Assembly (NCBI RefSeq): GCF_000425165.1
Contig: NZ_AULG01000017.1
Span: forward strand, 62,001 to 126,000
DNA from: Photobacterium halotolerans DSM 18316
GTDB taxonomy: Bacteria; Pseudomonadota; Gammaproteobacteria; Enterobacterales; Vibrionaceae
Direction: 5' to 3'
Length of the DNA: 64,000 bases
This document shows, piece after piece, positions 29,391 to 37,938 of this stretch. Made by a program: the position numbers and the translations under genes. Position 1 is the first letter of the stretch. Every line of letters begins with the position of its first letter. The notes beneath the pieces were generated by a model. It did no database searches. It was not told where the DNA came from and saw only the letters and a program-made list of their open reading frames with translations.

Positions 29391-30245
29391 TCAGGATACT
29401 ACCGGATATTTCATGCCAGCCCCCCATTCCGTCCAGGAACCGTCATAGACAGTCAGGTTTTTCCGACCCGCTACATCAGCCGCCAGAGCCAGAATGCACG
29501 CCGTTACCCCGGAACCGCAACTGAAAATCAGCTGCTGATCGTGTTCTGAAATCGCATCAAAACGTTGTTTCAGTATTGATTGTGACACCAACCTGTTGTC
29601 TTTTACCAACTGACCAAACGGAAGGCTTTTGGCATTCGGCATATGGCCACTGCGTATGCCTTCTCTCGGCTCTGGCTGCTGGGCATAAAAACGTGCCGCG
29701 GGGCGTGCATCCAGCACCACAACCTGAGGGTCTGCTAATTTTCCCATCAATGTCTGAGCATCAATCACCCATTCAGATCTGAACTGGGCAGAAAATTGCC
29801 CTATCTCCGGTGCTTCAGTCACGACACCCGATTCTAACGAGCCCCCGCTCGCTTTCCAGGCAGGCAATCCGCCATCCAGCACCGCGACCTTGTCATGCCC
29901 CATCACTTTAAACATCCACCACACGCGCGGTGATGAAAACAGTCCGTGAGAATCATAAACAACGATAGTGTCTTTGTTGCTGATACCTAACTCCGACACT
30001 TGGCTGGCAAACTGCTCTGCACCGGGCAACATATGCGGAAGGCTGGAATCCTTATCGCATATCTCTTTATCGAAATCGAAAAAAACAGCACCGGGAATAC
30101 GTTCACTCACCCACTCAGCTCTGGCATCACGGCCACTGCCCGGCATGAACCAGCTCGCATCCAGTATCACAATATTTTCCGCATCGGCATGCTCCAGCAA
30201 CCAGTCAGCACTGACAACAGACGACGATAATGAATTCTTTGCCAT
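29391..30245 (-). CDS. sseA: 3-mercaptopyruvate sulfurtransferase
   Basis: The protein has 284 aa and two rhodanese domains. The N-terminal inactive one contains SADWLLEHADAENIVILDAS. The C-terminal one has the catalytic loop CGSGVTA with C243, the signature of mercaptopyruvate rather than thiosulfate sulfurtransferases. VWWMFKVMGHDKVAVLDGGLPAW is typical of SseA. It transfers sulfur from 3-mercaptopyruvate to thiophilic acceptors in the cytoplasm. It is monocistronic and divergent from the siroheme synthase gene. Confidence 0.93.
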   Translation of the reverse strand: MAKNSLSSSVVSADWLLEHADAENIVILDASWFMPGSGRDARAEWVSERIPGAVFFDFDKEICDKDSSLPHMLPGAEQFASQVSELGISNKDTIVVYDSHGLFSSPRVWWMFKVMGHDKVAVLDGGLPAWKASGGSLESGVVTEAPEIGQFSAQFRSEWVIDAQTLMGKLADPQVVVLDARPAARFYAQQPEPREGIRSGHMPNAKSLPFGQLVKDNRLVSQSILKQRFDAISEHDQQLIFSCGSGVTACILALAADVAGRKNLTVYDGSWTEWGAGMKYPVVS

Positions 30246-30503
30246 ACTCTAAGCACCTATCCCTATGAAATTCAGCTGTTTGTATGAAACCAGAGAACTG
30301 TGTTCCTCGCAGCCACTCAGGTTATCACTCCTACATGGTGATAGTGATAGCAGGTAATACGATCAGACTAAACCTTTTTCTCAGTAATCCAGCCACTTGC
30401 CACAGTAAACAGAAGCAGGCTGAGCTTGAATCCGATTGTTCATCGGGTTAATGTCCCTGAACTCAGTGCCCGCACTTTTCTGATTTTTTGCAAGGACGCG
30501 AAT

Positions 30504-31442
30504 ATGGACTACTTTCCGGTCTTCACCCAATTACACAACAAACCAGTACTGGTCATAGGTGGCGGAGAAGTTGCCTGTCGTAAAGTCGATCTTTTATTGC
30601 GGGCAGGCGCAGCAATCACGCTGATATCGCCACGCCTGCATCCTGCTTTACAAAAGCTGGCCAGCCAGCAAAAACTGCGCTGGCTGGCAGAATCTTACCA
30701 GCCGGGAAGCCTGGGGGGCTATTATCAGGTGTGGACAACGACGGATGATCGCGAGCTGAATAAGCGTATCTTTCATGATGCCCAGCAGAAGAAAATTTGG
30801 GTTAATGCCGTCGACGATCCTGCCCATTGCGATTTTATTACCCCATCCATGATAGATCGCTCCCCCATTCAGGTGGCCATATCCAGTGGTGGCGCTTCAC
30901 CGGTACTCGTACGTTACCTCAGAGAAAAGCTGGAAACCCAGCTCGCGCAAAATTTGTCTCTTCTGGCAGATTTCGCAGGAAAACAAAGAAACCGCCTGAA
31001 ACAACATTACGATACCGTCGATAAACGAAGACACTTTTGGGAGCTCTTCTTCCGCTTGCCTCAGGTAGAAAATGCCCAGTCTGTTGAGGTGCTTGAAGCA
31101 GCGTTTGTCCAGCTACTGGCCCAAGACAATCAGGCAACAGGAACAGTCTGTGTGATAGAAACCGGCGCAGATGTTGAAATGCTGACATTGAAAGCGTTGC
31201 GACTGATGCAGCAGGCCGAAATGGTGCTTTACACCGATGAAGAGAGTCAGGCTGATTTCATTGATCTTTGCCGCAGAGATGCTGATCGTGAAGCTTGCAG
31301 TGAGGAGAATCTGTTGCAAAAAGCGGATGCCCTGCTCAGCCAGGCTGTCCGCGTCTGTATTCTGGTCAAAAAAGGAAGGACTTCTGCATCACTGTCTGCT
31401 TTTTGTCAGCAGCACAAGGGTGAGGTACTTCCCTCACTATAA
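30504..31442 (+). CDS. cysG: Siroheme synthase (CysG/Met8-like) with degenerate methyltransferase half
   Basis: The protein has 312 aa from the ATG at 30504, which follows AAGGA. Residues 1-150 are the precorrin-2 dehydrogenase/ferrochelatase domain, with VLVIGGGEVACRKVDLLLRAGA, NAVDDPAHCDFITPS and ISSGGASPVL. The dimerisation domain follows to about 215. From about 240 the sequence still resembles the SUMT methyltransferase of CysG (LTLKALRLMQQAEMVLY, RRDADRE), but the SAM loop GAGPGD is replaced by ETGADV and the rest of the domain is missing. Full-length CysG is about 460 aa. The first domain is probably active; methylation must be done elsewhere. Confidence 0.85.
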   Translation: MDYFPVFTQLHNKPVLVIGGGEVACRKVDLLLRAGAAITLISPRLHPALQKLASQQKLRWLAESYQPGSLGGYYQVWTTTDDRELNKRIFHDAQQKKIWVNAVDDPAHCDFITPSMIDRSPIQVAISSGGASPVLVRYLREKLETQLAQNLSLLADFAGKQRNRLKQHYDTVDKRRHFWELFFRLPQVENAQSVEVLEAAFVQLLAQDNQATGTVCVIETGADVEMLTLKALRLMQQAEMVLYTDEESQADFIDLCRRDADREACSEENLLQKADALLSQAVRVCILVKKGRTSASLSAFCQQHKGEVLPSL

Positions 31443-31446
31443 CCGT

Positions 31447-31956
31447 TTATTTTGTAGAGGCAGCGGCGGGCGCAAGTTCAGACTTAAACGCTGCCTTCTG
31501 CGCGCGTTTTTCACTTTGCGCCTTCAGCCACAAACCGGATGTTTTCATCGCATAACCAAATACCACGCCGAGCATTAGCGAAGGGATAACCAGTTGCCAG
31601 TTACCCGCGGCAGCAAATGTCGCACAACAGCCGATAAATGTGCCCGGAATAAAGCTCAGCCACTCACGCTTTGCCTGCACACACATCAGAAATGAAATAA
31701 TACCCGTCGCGATGTAGCCGAACAACTCAATATCTATCCATGTTGAGCCGTGAATGATCAACATTGCCCAGGCGACACCACTCACATTGGTCGCCATACT
31801 GATACCCATGCCCTTTAAGCCATCCTGAGGTGCCGCAAAATAGGTGGTACACCCCAAAAATCCGCCCCAGCTCAACAAGCCAAGTGAAACCGCTACCCAG
31901 CCCCACAGACCAGATAACAGACCGGTTGTTATTGCTATAGCGATTAATGCTGACAT
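31447..31956 (-). CDS. DUF1097 family inner membrane protein
   Basis: The protein has 169 aa from the ATG at 31956, 6 bases after AGAGGT. Five to six hydrophobic helices and the segments GGFLGCTTYFAAPQDG and PGTFIGCCATFAAAGNW match the DUF1097 family (E. coli YcdZ-like). A lysine/alanine-rich tail is cytoplasmic. It converges on the siroheme synthase gene, with only 4 bases between the two stops and no hairpin. The function is unknown. Confidence 0.8.
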   Translation of the reverse strand: MSALIAIAITTGLLSGLWGWVAVSLGLLSWGGFLGCTTYFAAPQDGLKGMGISMATNVSGVAWAMLIIHGSTWIDIELFGYIATGIISFLMCVQAKREWLSFIPGTFIGCCATFAAAGNWQLVIPSLMLGVVFGYAMKTSGLWLKAQSEKRAQKAAFKSELAPAAASTK

Positions 31957-32229
31957 GTTAAGACCTCTGAAAACGCTTATTGGATATTGCCGGTGCGATG
32001 AATGCCGAAGTCTAATCACTCTGCCCGCCCAATAAATTGATATTAATCACATAATAAATGAAATAAGTGAAACACAATGTTTTACATAGTGAACAATGCC
32101 ACAATAATCAGTTAACTGACGCCATCTTCAATCAGCAAAATGCGGTTTTGACTCTGATCAGCTTGTGATAACTTAATGCTTTCTAAAAGCTATGTTTCTT
32201 CTGAGATGCAGTCAAAACGGAGTGCCACC

Positions 32230-33234
32230 ATGGGGCCTTTAATGCTAGATGTGTCAGGTTTCGAACTTGATGCCGAAGAGCGTGAAATTCTTCAACACCC
32301 CACAGTAGGCGGAGTCATTTTTTTCGCCCGCAACTACCACGACAAAGAGCAGTTGTTTGCTCTGACACAATCCATTCGTCAGGCAGCAAAACGTCCTTTG
32401 ATCATTGCGGTGGATCAGGAAGGCGGACGAGTCCAACGCTTTCGTGAGGGTTTTACTTTACTGCCTCCTGCCCGGGCATTTGCAACGGCCGACAATGGAG
32501 TCAACCTTGCCCGTCAGGGGGGCTGGCTGATGGCCGCGGAATTACTGGCTATGGATATCGATCTCAGCCTGGCTCCTGTATTGGATATCGGCTTTGACTG
32601 TAAAGCCATTGGAGACCGCGCGTTTTCAGATCAGCCTGAAAAAATCATTCAATTTGCCAGTGAGTTTATACGCGGTATGAAAGAGGCAGGAATGGCGGCA
32701 ACAGGTAAACATTTCCCCGGACACGGTGGCGTTATCGCAGATTCGCATCATGAAACCCCTGTTGATGAGCGCAGTGATATTACCGTTCGTGATATGTCGG
32801 TATTTAAAGCATTAATCGAGGAACAATTACTCGATGCCATGATGCCAGCCCATGTGATTTATCCTTCCTACGATGATAAGCCCGCCAGCGGCTCGGAATA
32901 CTGGTTAAAGAAGGTGCTTCGGCAACAGCTTAACTTTAAAGGGGTTATCTTTTCAGATGATCTGAACATGAAAGGTGCCGATGTACTGGGCTCCTACGGC
33001 GATCGTGCTGTTGCTTCTCTGCAAGCCGGCTGCGATATGGTGATGTTATGTAATAACCGCAGTGGAGCGATTGAGGCACTTGAAGCATTGCCACAAACCC
33101 AGACACCCGTGCTTAATCACTTACTCAAAAAGCCATTTCCACAATACGCAGAGATGATAAGAACGACTGAATGGAAACAGCGCTCTGAAGCCATTCGCCG
33201 ACTGCAACATGAATGGCAGGAAAAAACACACTAG
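32230..33234 (+). CDS. nagZ: Beta-N-acetylhexosaminidase NagZ
   Basis: The protein has 334 aa from the ATG at 32230, 7 bases after CGGAG; the open frame extends 18 codons upstream without support. It is a GH3 fold with [19 protein letters not shown], the substrate signature KHFPGHGG (H161), the flexible-loop D171-S-H173 and the nucleophile D243 in [10 protein letters not shown]. NagZ removes GlcNAc from anhydromuropeptides during cytoplasmic peptidoglycan recycling, which can feed AmpC signalling. The length is close to E. coli NagZ (341). It is monocistronic. Confidence 0.95.
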   Translation: MGPLMLDVSGFELDAEEREILQHPTVGGVIFFARNYHDKEQLFALTQSIRQAAKRPLIIAVDQEGGRVQRFREGFTLLPPARAFATADNGVNLARQGGWLMAAELLAMDIDLSLAPVLDIGFDCKAIGDRAFSDQPEKIIQFASEFIRGMKEAGMAATGKHFPGHGGVIADSHHETPVDERSDITVRDMSVFKALIEEQLLDAMMPAHVIYPSYDDKPASGSEYWLKKVLRQQLNFKGVIFSDDLNMKGADVLGSYGDRAVASLQAGCDMVMLCNNRSGAIEALEALPQTQTPVLNHLLKKPFPQYAEMIRTTEWKQRSEAIRRLQHEWQEKTH

Positions 33235-33289
33235 TGCTTTTTTACCTGTTGGGTGTCCCATTCAGCTCAGCGAAATACAAACGCCCGGA

Positions 33290-33311
33290 TGACCGGGCGT
33301 TGTTGTCGCTG
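33290..33311 (+). terminator. Terminator after nagZ
   Basis: AACGCCCGG and CCGGGCGTT form a perfect 9-bp GC-rich stem with an ATGA loop, 56 bases after the stop. The following T-run is short (GTTGT). Confidence 0.75.
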
Positions 33312-33474
33312 CAGGATATGTGGCTGTGATTCAAACAACTCAGATTGATGAAGCCAGTTAAAATGCGGAGTTAAGCGAAGAAGCCGCCGGAAGTGGTACA
33401 CAGCGGCTGTTATAGGTCAAGCTACGAAAAGAAGAGGGTAAAGGAAACGAAAAAAATCAGTTCAAAAGTTAGGA

Positions 33475-34122
33475 TTATTCGTTAGCAATAAGTGTCGACA
33501 ATAATCGTTTTAACGTTTTCGACACAATATCCTGATTGAAGTTTTGGTCACCACTGACCAAAGCAAACTCGAACTCCCTGAAGGTAAAAATGACCAGGTT
33601 AGCATCAATTTCAGGATACGGGCTGCCTATCAATTCAGCCGTCTTTTCGATCAAACGCATCACTTGCAACTTATACTCACTGACTCGCTTGACCAGCATC
33701 TCAGACTGCCCAAGCGCAAACAGAAAATGGCAGCGAATTGTCAGTTGCTTACGGCGCGCCTCATCTGTCAACTCCGTCGAAATGTATTGTGTTAACAATT
33801 CGGTTAGCTGCAGAACACATGATTCACGATCCTCGGTCGTTCCTTTTGCTAGGTATTCCCTGAGTATCTTGTCCACTTGTTCCTGAATCCATTCAATCTG
33901 TTTCACTTCACGCTGGGCAAATTCTTCAAATGCGCTAAGAATCAAATGATCCATGCTTTCAAAGTAATAACTGGTCAGTGATAACCGAACCTGAGCAGCA
34001 TTAGCAATATTCCGATGTGAGAGGCTGTTTAAGCCTGTAGTCGCAATCAAATCCAATGTTGCTTCAATGATTTTTTGTCGGGTAAGCTCTCCCTTTGTCG
34101 TTTTTCGAGAACTAGCTGCCAT
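33475..34122 (-). CDS. TetR/AcrR-family transcriptional regulator
   Basis: The protein has 215 aa. The N-terminal HTH (about 12-58) contains TRQKIIEATLDLIATTGLNSLSHRNIA followed by SLTSYYFESMDHLI, the TetR DNA-binding pattern. The C-terminal helical domain is not recognisable and would bind an unknown ligand or partner. No obvious target gene is divergent from it: the nearest upstream gene is a 35-aa membrane protein on the same strand. Confidence 0.88.
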   Translation of the reverse strand: MAASSRKTTKGELTRQKIIEATLDLIATTGLNSLSHRNIANAAQVRLSLTSYYFESMDHLILSAFEEFAQREVKQIEWIQEQVDKILREYLAKGTTEDRESCVLQLTELLTQYISTELTDEARRKQLTIRCHFLFALGQSEMLVKRVSEYKLQVMRLIEKTAELIGSPYPEIDANLVIFTFREFEFALVSGDQNFNQDIVSKTLKRLLSTLIANE

Positions 34123-34335
34123 CTCGACTTATCCTTGATGTTTATGAAAAGTAAAAGTTTGCATTCATGGCAATAATATCGAAAACACTTCATTACATAA
34201 ACTCCAGTGTTTCACTTTTGGTCAGCATGCCCATACTTGCCAGCCCGGAGCTTCTCACCGACAGATTTTTGGCACCATACAGGTGAATTTCTGTACAGTT
34301 AATTGCCTGATTTTTGTCTGAAAATCTGTAAAAAA

Positions 34336-34360
34336 AATCCCCGAGCAATGCTCAGGGATT
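34336..34360 (-). terminator. Terminator of the 35-aa membrane protein gene
   Basis: An 11-bp stem (AATCCCTGAGC / GCTCGGGGATT in the minus-strand transcript, one G-U pair, ATT loop) is followed by about eight T. It is a classic intrinsic terminator 56 bases past the small gene's stop. Confidence 0.9.
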
Positions 34361-34415
34361 GATATGTAAGGAGGCGTTCTTATACCGCCAGATGTTAGTG
34401 AATCTCTGTGCTAAC

Positions 34416-34523
34416 TTACAGTGATTTACTGGAGTAGTTAATGTTCTTGCAGGTTTTCTTTTCTTTTAATACAACCACAATCCCGCCAACAATAAACGCC
34501 ATTACCAGTAGTGTCTCGAACAT
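34416..34523 (-). CDS. 35-aa single-helix membrane protein
   Basis: The small frame runs from ATG at 34523, preceded by GGGGAAAG, to TAA at 34416. The peptide has one hydrophobic helix (TLLVMAFIVGGIVVVL) and a basic tail (KEKKTCKNINYSSKSL), the usual layout of bacterial small membrane proteins, with the tail in the cytoplasm. A strong terminator follows and a dyad lies upstream, so it has its own transcription unit. I do not recognise a family. Small proteins of this type often tune a transporter or sensor; the partner is unknown. Confidence 0.6.
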   Translation of the reverse strand: MFETLLVMAFIVGGIVVVLKEKKTCKNINYSSKSL

Positions 34524-34842
34524 AACTTTCCCCAAATTCAGATAATCACTGCAGTCTTAAACGACCAGCCAAGAAAAAATAAACAGAGCAGCTAAAATCT
34601 ACATAAAAGTAGTTTTTCAGTCTCCGGTCAGGCGGTTATCAGTTCAGGCAGCACATCCGAAAGGGACTCAGTATCAATAGCATACTGAGAAAAAGGTTCA
34701 AATCCGGCTTTCCAACTGAAAGTTTGCTATAACATTCCGGCGACTAATTTTTAGCCACGCGTATTTTGCGCTTTATTCGCACAAAGTTCCAGCAAAATTT
34801 GCCTTATGATTCTTTGATTTTGATATAAGTTTAACTAATAAA
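34524..34842. other. Leader/promoter region of the 35-aa gene
   Basis: About 320 bases contain no further gene that I can support. The main structure is a perfect 8-bp dyad (CTCAGTAT / ATACTGAG) at 34667-34689. The stretch should hold the promoter of the small gene. Confidence 0.5.
34667..34689. promoter_or_regulatory. Dyad upstream of the 35-aa gene
   Basis: CTCAGTAT, a 7-base spacer and ATACTGAG form a perfect inverted repeat. It is not followed by a T-run on either strand, so an operator or an RNA structure is more likely than a terminator. Confidence 0.35.
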
Positions 34843-34868
34843 AAATGCGGCCCGAGTGGACCGCATTT
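34843..34868 (-). terminator. Terminator of the CDF transporter gene
   Basis: AAATGCGG and CCGCATTT pair across a short interior that can itself pair (CC/GG). The minus-strand product ends in TTTTTTATT. It lies 24 bases past the stop. Confidence 0.85.
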
Positions 34869-34891
34869 CATTTATCTATCTGCCTGATGCA

Positions 34892-35806
34892 TTACAGCCA
34901 GCGTTTTTGACCGGTAAATGTGACAGACAGCCATGTATCACCCAGCTCGCCTTTCAATTTATCCCACAATAATTGACGAATCTTGTCCTGGCGCTTTGTG
35001 GTCCAGTATTTATCGTCTTTTACAAGGATGTTGATTTCCAGATCGTACTGACGACCTGTTTTAGCAAAATGGTGAGTATAGTCATCGAAGTTGTACTGTT
35101 TAGACAGATCTTCAATCACACTATCCACCCGGTTCTGCACCTGATCATGAGGAGCAACCAACAGCACCTCACGCAAGTTACGGCGTAAAACCTTAATCGG
35201 CAGGACCGACGCAGCAATCGCCATTGCAGAGACCAGAATGGGATCGACATAAGCATTCCAATGTGAATAGCCTATTTTGTCGAACACCATTACCAGCATA
35301 AAACCAACTAAAATTGCGGCACTCAAGATGCCATCGACCAACCATTCCTGTGAGTCGACCCGAACGAGTTCGGAGTCTACCTTACGGGCAATGTGAGTTT
35401 CCGTGAAATAGATGCCAAAACAACTGATGGTAGACAACACTGCGTATACCATTGCATGTTCCAGCACAACTTCATGGCCACCGTTGACAATGGTTTGCAC
35501 ACCACTAACGAGTGCAAACAAACAGGTTACCAAGATGAGCAAGCCATTGACGACATTGATCAAAGGTTCGATGTGGGCGTAACCAAACTGGAAGTGGTTA
35601 TCGTCCGGTCTTGAGACCAGGTAGGCGGTATACAGACTCAGGCCTGTCATACCCATACTCAGAAAAGAGAACATGCCGTCGAGCAGAATCGCACTAGATC
35701 CCACATACAACCCATAACCTATACCCATAGTGGCAAGCAGGACCGTACCGGCAAGAGACATTTTCAGTGCCAGACGTTCCTTACTAATTTTACGGCTGAT
35801 AGCCAT
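34892..35806 (-). CDS. Cation diffusion facilitator-like transporter with altered metal site
   Basis: The protein has 304 aa and six membrane helices followed by a cytoplasmic ferredoxin-like domain (about 210-304). HFQFGYAHIEPLINVVNGLLIL matches the conserved H-x-FGYG-x-E segment of CDF proteins. The transport-site residues differ from the usual D-D-H-D: helix 2 reads LLDGMFSFLS (second Asp becomes Ser) and helix 5 reads EWLVDGIL (His becomes Glu). It may therefore carry something other than Zn, or use a modified site. AGGAGG precedes the ATG. It is monocistronic with its own terminator. Confidence 0.85.
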   Translation of the reverse strand: MAISRKISKERLALKMSLAGTVLLATMGIGYGLYVGSSAILLDGMFSFLSMGMTGLSLYTAYLVSRPDDNHFQFGYAHIEPLINVVNGLLILVTCLFALVSGVQTIVNGGHEVVLEHAMVYAVLSTISCFGIYFTETHIARKVDSELVRVDSQEWLVDGILSAAILVGFMLVMVFDKIGYSHWNAYVDPILVSAMAIAASVLPIKVLRRNLREVLLVAPHDQVQNRVDSVIEDLSKQYNFDDYTHHFAKTGRQYDLEINILVKDDKYWTTKRQDKIRQLLWDKLKGELGDTWLSVTFTGQKRWL

Positions 35807-35933
35807 AAATTCCTCCTCATTTTTCCCAAAGTGTTGATATCAGTATCAGCTTTAAACGGTTGACCTATAGTCAGTCAACCATTGAAGCATGACGATTTAA
35901 TGAACCTGCGAAACTCGCTTTGGTGGCCGACAC

Positions 35934-36362
35934 TCAATCGAGTGCTTCTTCAAGCCATTGCAAAAACGCAGGTTTTCGTAATGCGGTGTTCAAGGTAGCC
36001 TGCTGGCGCCCTTTTCTGAAAACCAGAACAGTCGGAACACCTCTTACTCTGTAGCGCTTTGCCAGATCCGGATGCTGATTAACATTCACCCTGACAAAAC
36101 GGTATTGCTTTTTCTGTTTGGCGACTTGCTCAACCACTGGCTTAAATGCCTGACAGGGAGCACAATTATTACCCCAAAACGTCACTACCACCGGTTTGGG
36201 ACTTTGAATCAGCATAGCAAAGTTCTTACTGTCTGCTTCAACCGGGCCGCTATCCAACACTGCTCTGGAACAATGTGTGCATGAGACGGTATTCGACAAC
36301 GAAGAGGTCTGCAGAGACACTGCCTTCTGACAATGTGGGCAGCTCACAGTAAAGCTTGGCAT
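35934..36362 (-). CDS. trxC: Thioredoxin 2-like protein with CAPC active site
   Basis: The protein has 142 aa. The N-terminal zinc-ribbon has two CxxC pairs (CPHC, CTHC), as in thioredoxin 2. The thioredoxin fold follows with VVVTFWGNNCAPCQAFKPVVEQ and the cis-proline context RVRGVPTVLVFRKG. The usual WCGPC is replaced by NCAPC, so Trp is Asn and Gly is Ala; this should shift the redox potential. The length fits TrxC (139 in E. coli). It acts in the cytoplasm in disulfide reduction, in E. coli under OxyR control. It is monocistronic. Confidence 0.88.
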   Translation of the reverse strand: MPSFTVSCPHCQKAVSLQTSSLSNTVSCTHCSRAVLDSGPVEADSKNFAMLIQSPKPVVVTFWGNNCAPCQAFKPVVEQVAKQKKQYRFVRVNVNQHPDLAKRYRVRGVPTVLVFRKGRQQATLNTALRKPAFLQWLEEALD

Positions 36363-36530
36363 GTTTTCCCTATTTCCCGGCCTGCTCTTTGTTGCTCAGA
36401 CAGGCCGTCTGATACAAATTTTCGCCAGTATACCACAACTTATAAAAAACCAGGATAACGGCAAGTACCAGCCCCGTTAACTTAACTCAATATCACAGAG
36501 TGGGACAAGCCGCTGTTTCTGCCGCCAAAT

Positions 36531-36995
36531 TCAAAAATCAGTGCGCTGCAACTGAAGCCGTTCAATATCGCTGAAAAATGAGATAATCTTGGCCCGACTG
36601 ACACTGTACATGAACTTAGAGCCATCACACATTTCAGAATCGGCTATTTTTATCTGGGGCGATTTCAGCTGCATGAACTCGCAGGCAGCCTGTTCTTCAC
36701 ACGCAAGATCTCTCTCGTCGTTCAGTGTTTGCCAATAGTCAGCAAAATGATTCAACGCTGTATCCAACTGCTGGTAATTTTCCGAACTTAGCTCTGGCCG
36801 AAGAACTTTCAGTTCCTTTTTTCGCTCAGTCAGGAAAATGTTGAAGTTCTCAGCGTAACTGTCTATGGCTGAATGACTGTAACATGCCTGCTGCACATAT
36901 CTCTCTTGCTGGGCATAGACATTATCGCCACCACGTTGAGAAGAACAGGCAGATGCAGTAAAGCAGGCAATAAAGACAATAAAATACAACTTCAT
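36531..36995 (-). CDS. Hypothetical lipoprotein
   Basis: The protein has 154 aa. A signal sequence (KLYFIVFIACFTASAC) ends in an ASAC lipobox, so it should be lipidated at Cys17. The mature part is mostly helical and contains four further cysteines (QACYSH, DLACEEQAACEF, SEMCDG) that could form two disulfides. No family is recognised. It is monocistronic between the thioredoxin and MOSC genes. Confidence 0.75.
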   Translation of the reverse strand: MKLYFIVFIACFTASACSSQRGGDNVYAQQERYVQQACYSHSAIDSYAENFNIFLTERKKELKVLRPELSSENYQQLDTALNHFADYWQTLNDERDLACEEQAACEFMQLKSPQIKIADSEMCDGSKFMYSVSRAKIISFFSDIERLQLQRTDF

Positions 36996-37187
36996 TTCTC
37001 ACACTTCCCGTTCCTGAATCCGGGCAGCGTCAGCACATTGCTGCCCTTCATATATAGAAAAGTATGCCTGAAATACCCTGTTCAACACGCCCAAAGACCG
37101 CGATTTCTTAGCACTGAGACATCTTGATATCTATTGAGAAAACGGCGTCTGTGAAAACTATGACACAGAAACCGACGCCTGAGAAAC

Positions 37188-37637
37188 CTAAGACTCAGCC
37201 TGAGTAACAAGCTGCACACTGTTCCCCAGTTGAATATCGCCGTCTGATAACACACGGCAGCATACTCCACCGCGCCATTCCGGCCTGAGCGCCTGAGTCA
37301 TCCCCTGAAATTGCTCATCCATACGGGGGCAGGGATCGGTTTCTCGTGTAATTTGAAGCTGCAAGCTACCAATCGCGATGACATCGCCGACATTGCGTTC
37401 GGAAAAGCGTATCCCCTCCACCAGCAGATTGGCTCGGCGGATGGTCCAGGGCAATGTCTCCCCCACTTCACCACAGGCATCTTGCCAGGAATCAAGCGAC
37501 AATACTGTCACCTGTCGCTTACCGGGTTTACCACGAAAGTCACCTTCTACACCGTTTTCACAGCTTACATTGACTTGATTTAATTCTTCCATAACAGCAC
37601 GTGACGCTTTACGTCTGGCGATTCCAATCAACTTCAT
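37188..37637 (-). CDS. MOSC-domain protein
   Basis: The protein has 149 aa from the ATG at 37637, 8 bases after GGGAG; a longer frame to 37673 lacks support. It is a single MOSC domain with GVEGDFRGKPGKRQVTVLS, ETLPWTIRRANLLVEGI and TDPCPRMDEQF, whose cysteine sits at the position that binds molybdenum cofactor in related proteins. MOSC proteins of this small size (YiiM-like) handle N-hydroxylated compounds or sulfur transfer to the cofactor. It is monocistronic, so the substrate is not hinted at by neighbours. Confidence 0.88.
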   Translation of the reverse strand: MKLIGIARRKASRAVMEELNQVNVSCENGVEGDFRGKPGKRQVTVLSLDSWQDACGEVGETLPWTIRRANLLVEGIRFSERNVGDVIAIGSLQLQITRETDPCPRMDEQFQGMTQALRPEWRGGVCCRVLSDGDIQLGNSVQLVTQAES

Positions 37638-37938
37638 CCAAACATCTCCCTGACACCCATAAAAATACAGCATTTAACACTGGAAAATAACCTGCTGTAC
37701 CGAATTCTTTACTATGTTGGCAATGCGCTACCAACGCATTTTTTAACACTTTGATTACAATTAGAAGTGTTCGCCACTCCATGTATGTAAAACACCTACT
37801 ATACCCAAAAATGCCAGGTTGCAGCGAAACTTATTGCAACATTGAAGATGAATGGGATAGCCAGGGTTAGCAATACACAATTAACAATAGTGACTTTTCT
37901 GCCCTAATGGTTTCGGGCAGTGACAGAAGGAGCTTGAT
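37638..37938. other. Divergent region (MOSC gene / dehydrogenase operon)
   Basis: About 300 bases hold no gene. They contain a terminator-like hairpin (37722-37745) and a GTTGCA / TGCAAC dyad at 37818-37840, about 100 bases before the operon start. The latter may be an operator for the dehydrogenase operon. Confidence 0.45.
37722..37745 (+). terminator. Terminator-like hairpin with no gene upstream
   Basis: AATGCG, a 7-base loop and CGCATT are followed by a run of T. No plus-strand gene precedes it, so it could be an attenuator in a leader of the dehydrogenase operon, or chance. Confidence 0.3.

Noticed and set aside
33371-33415. Imperfect AGCCGC/GCGGCT hairpin downstream of the TetR gene
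   Set aside because: Long loop and no T-run in either direction; not convincing as a terminator.
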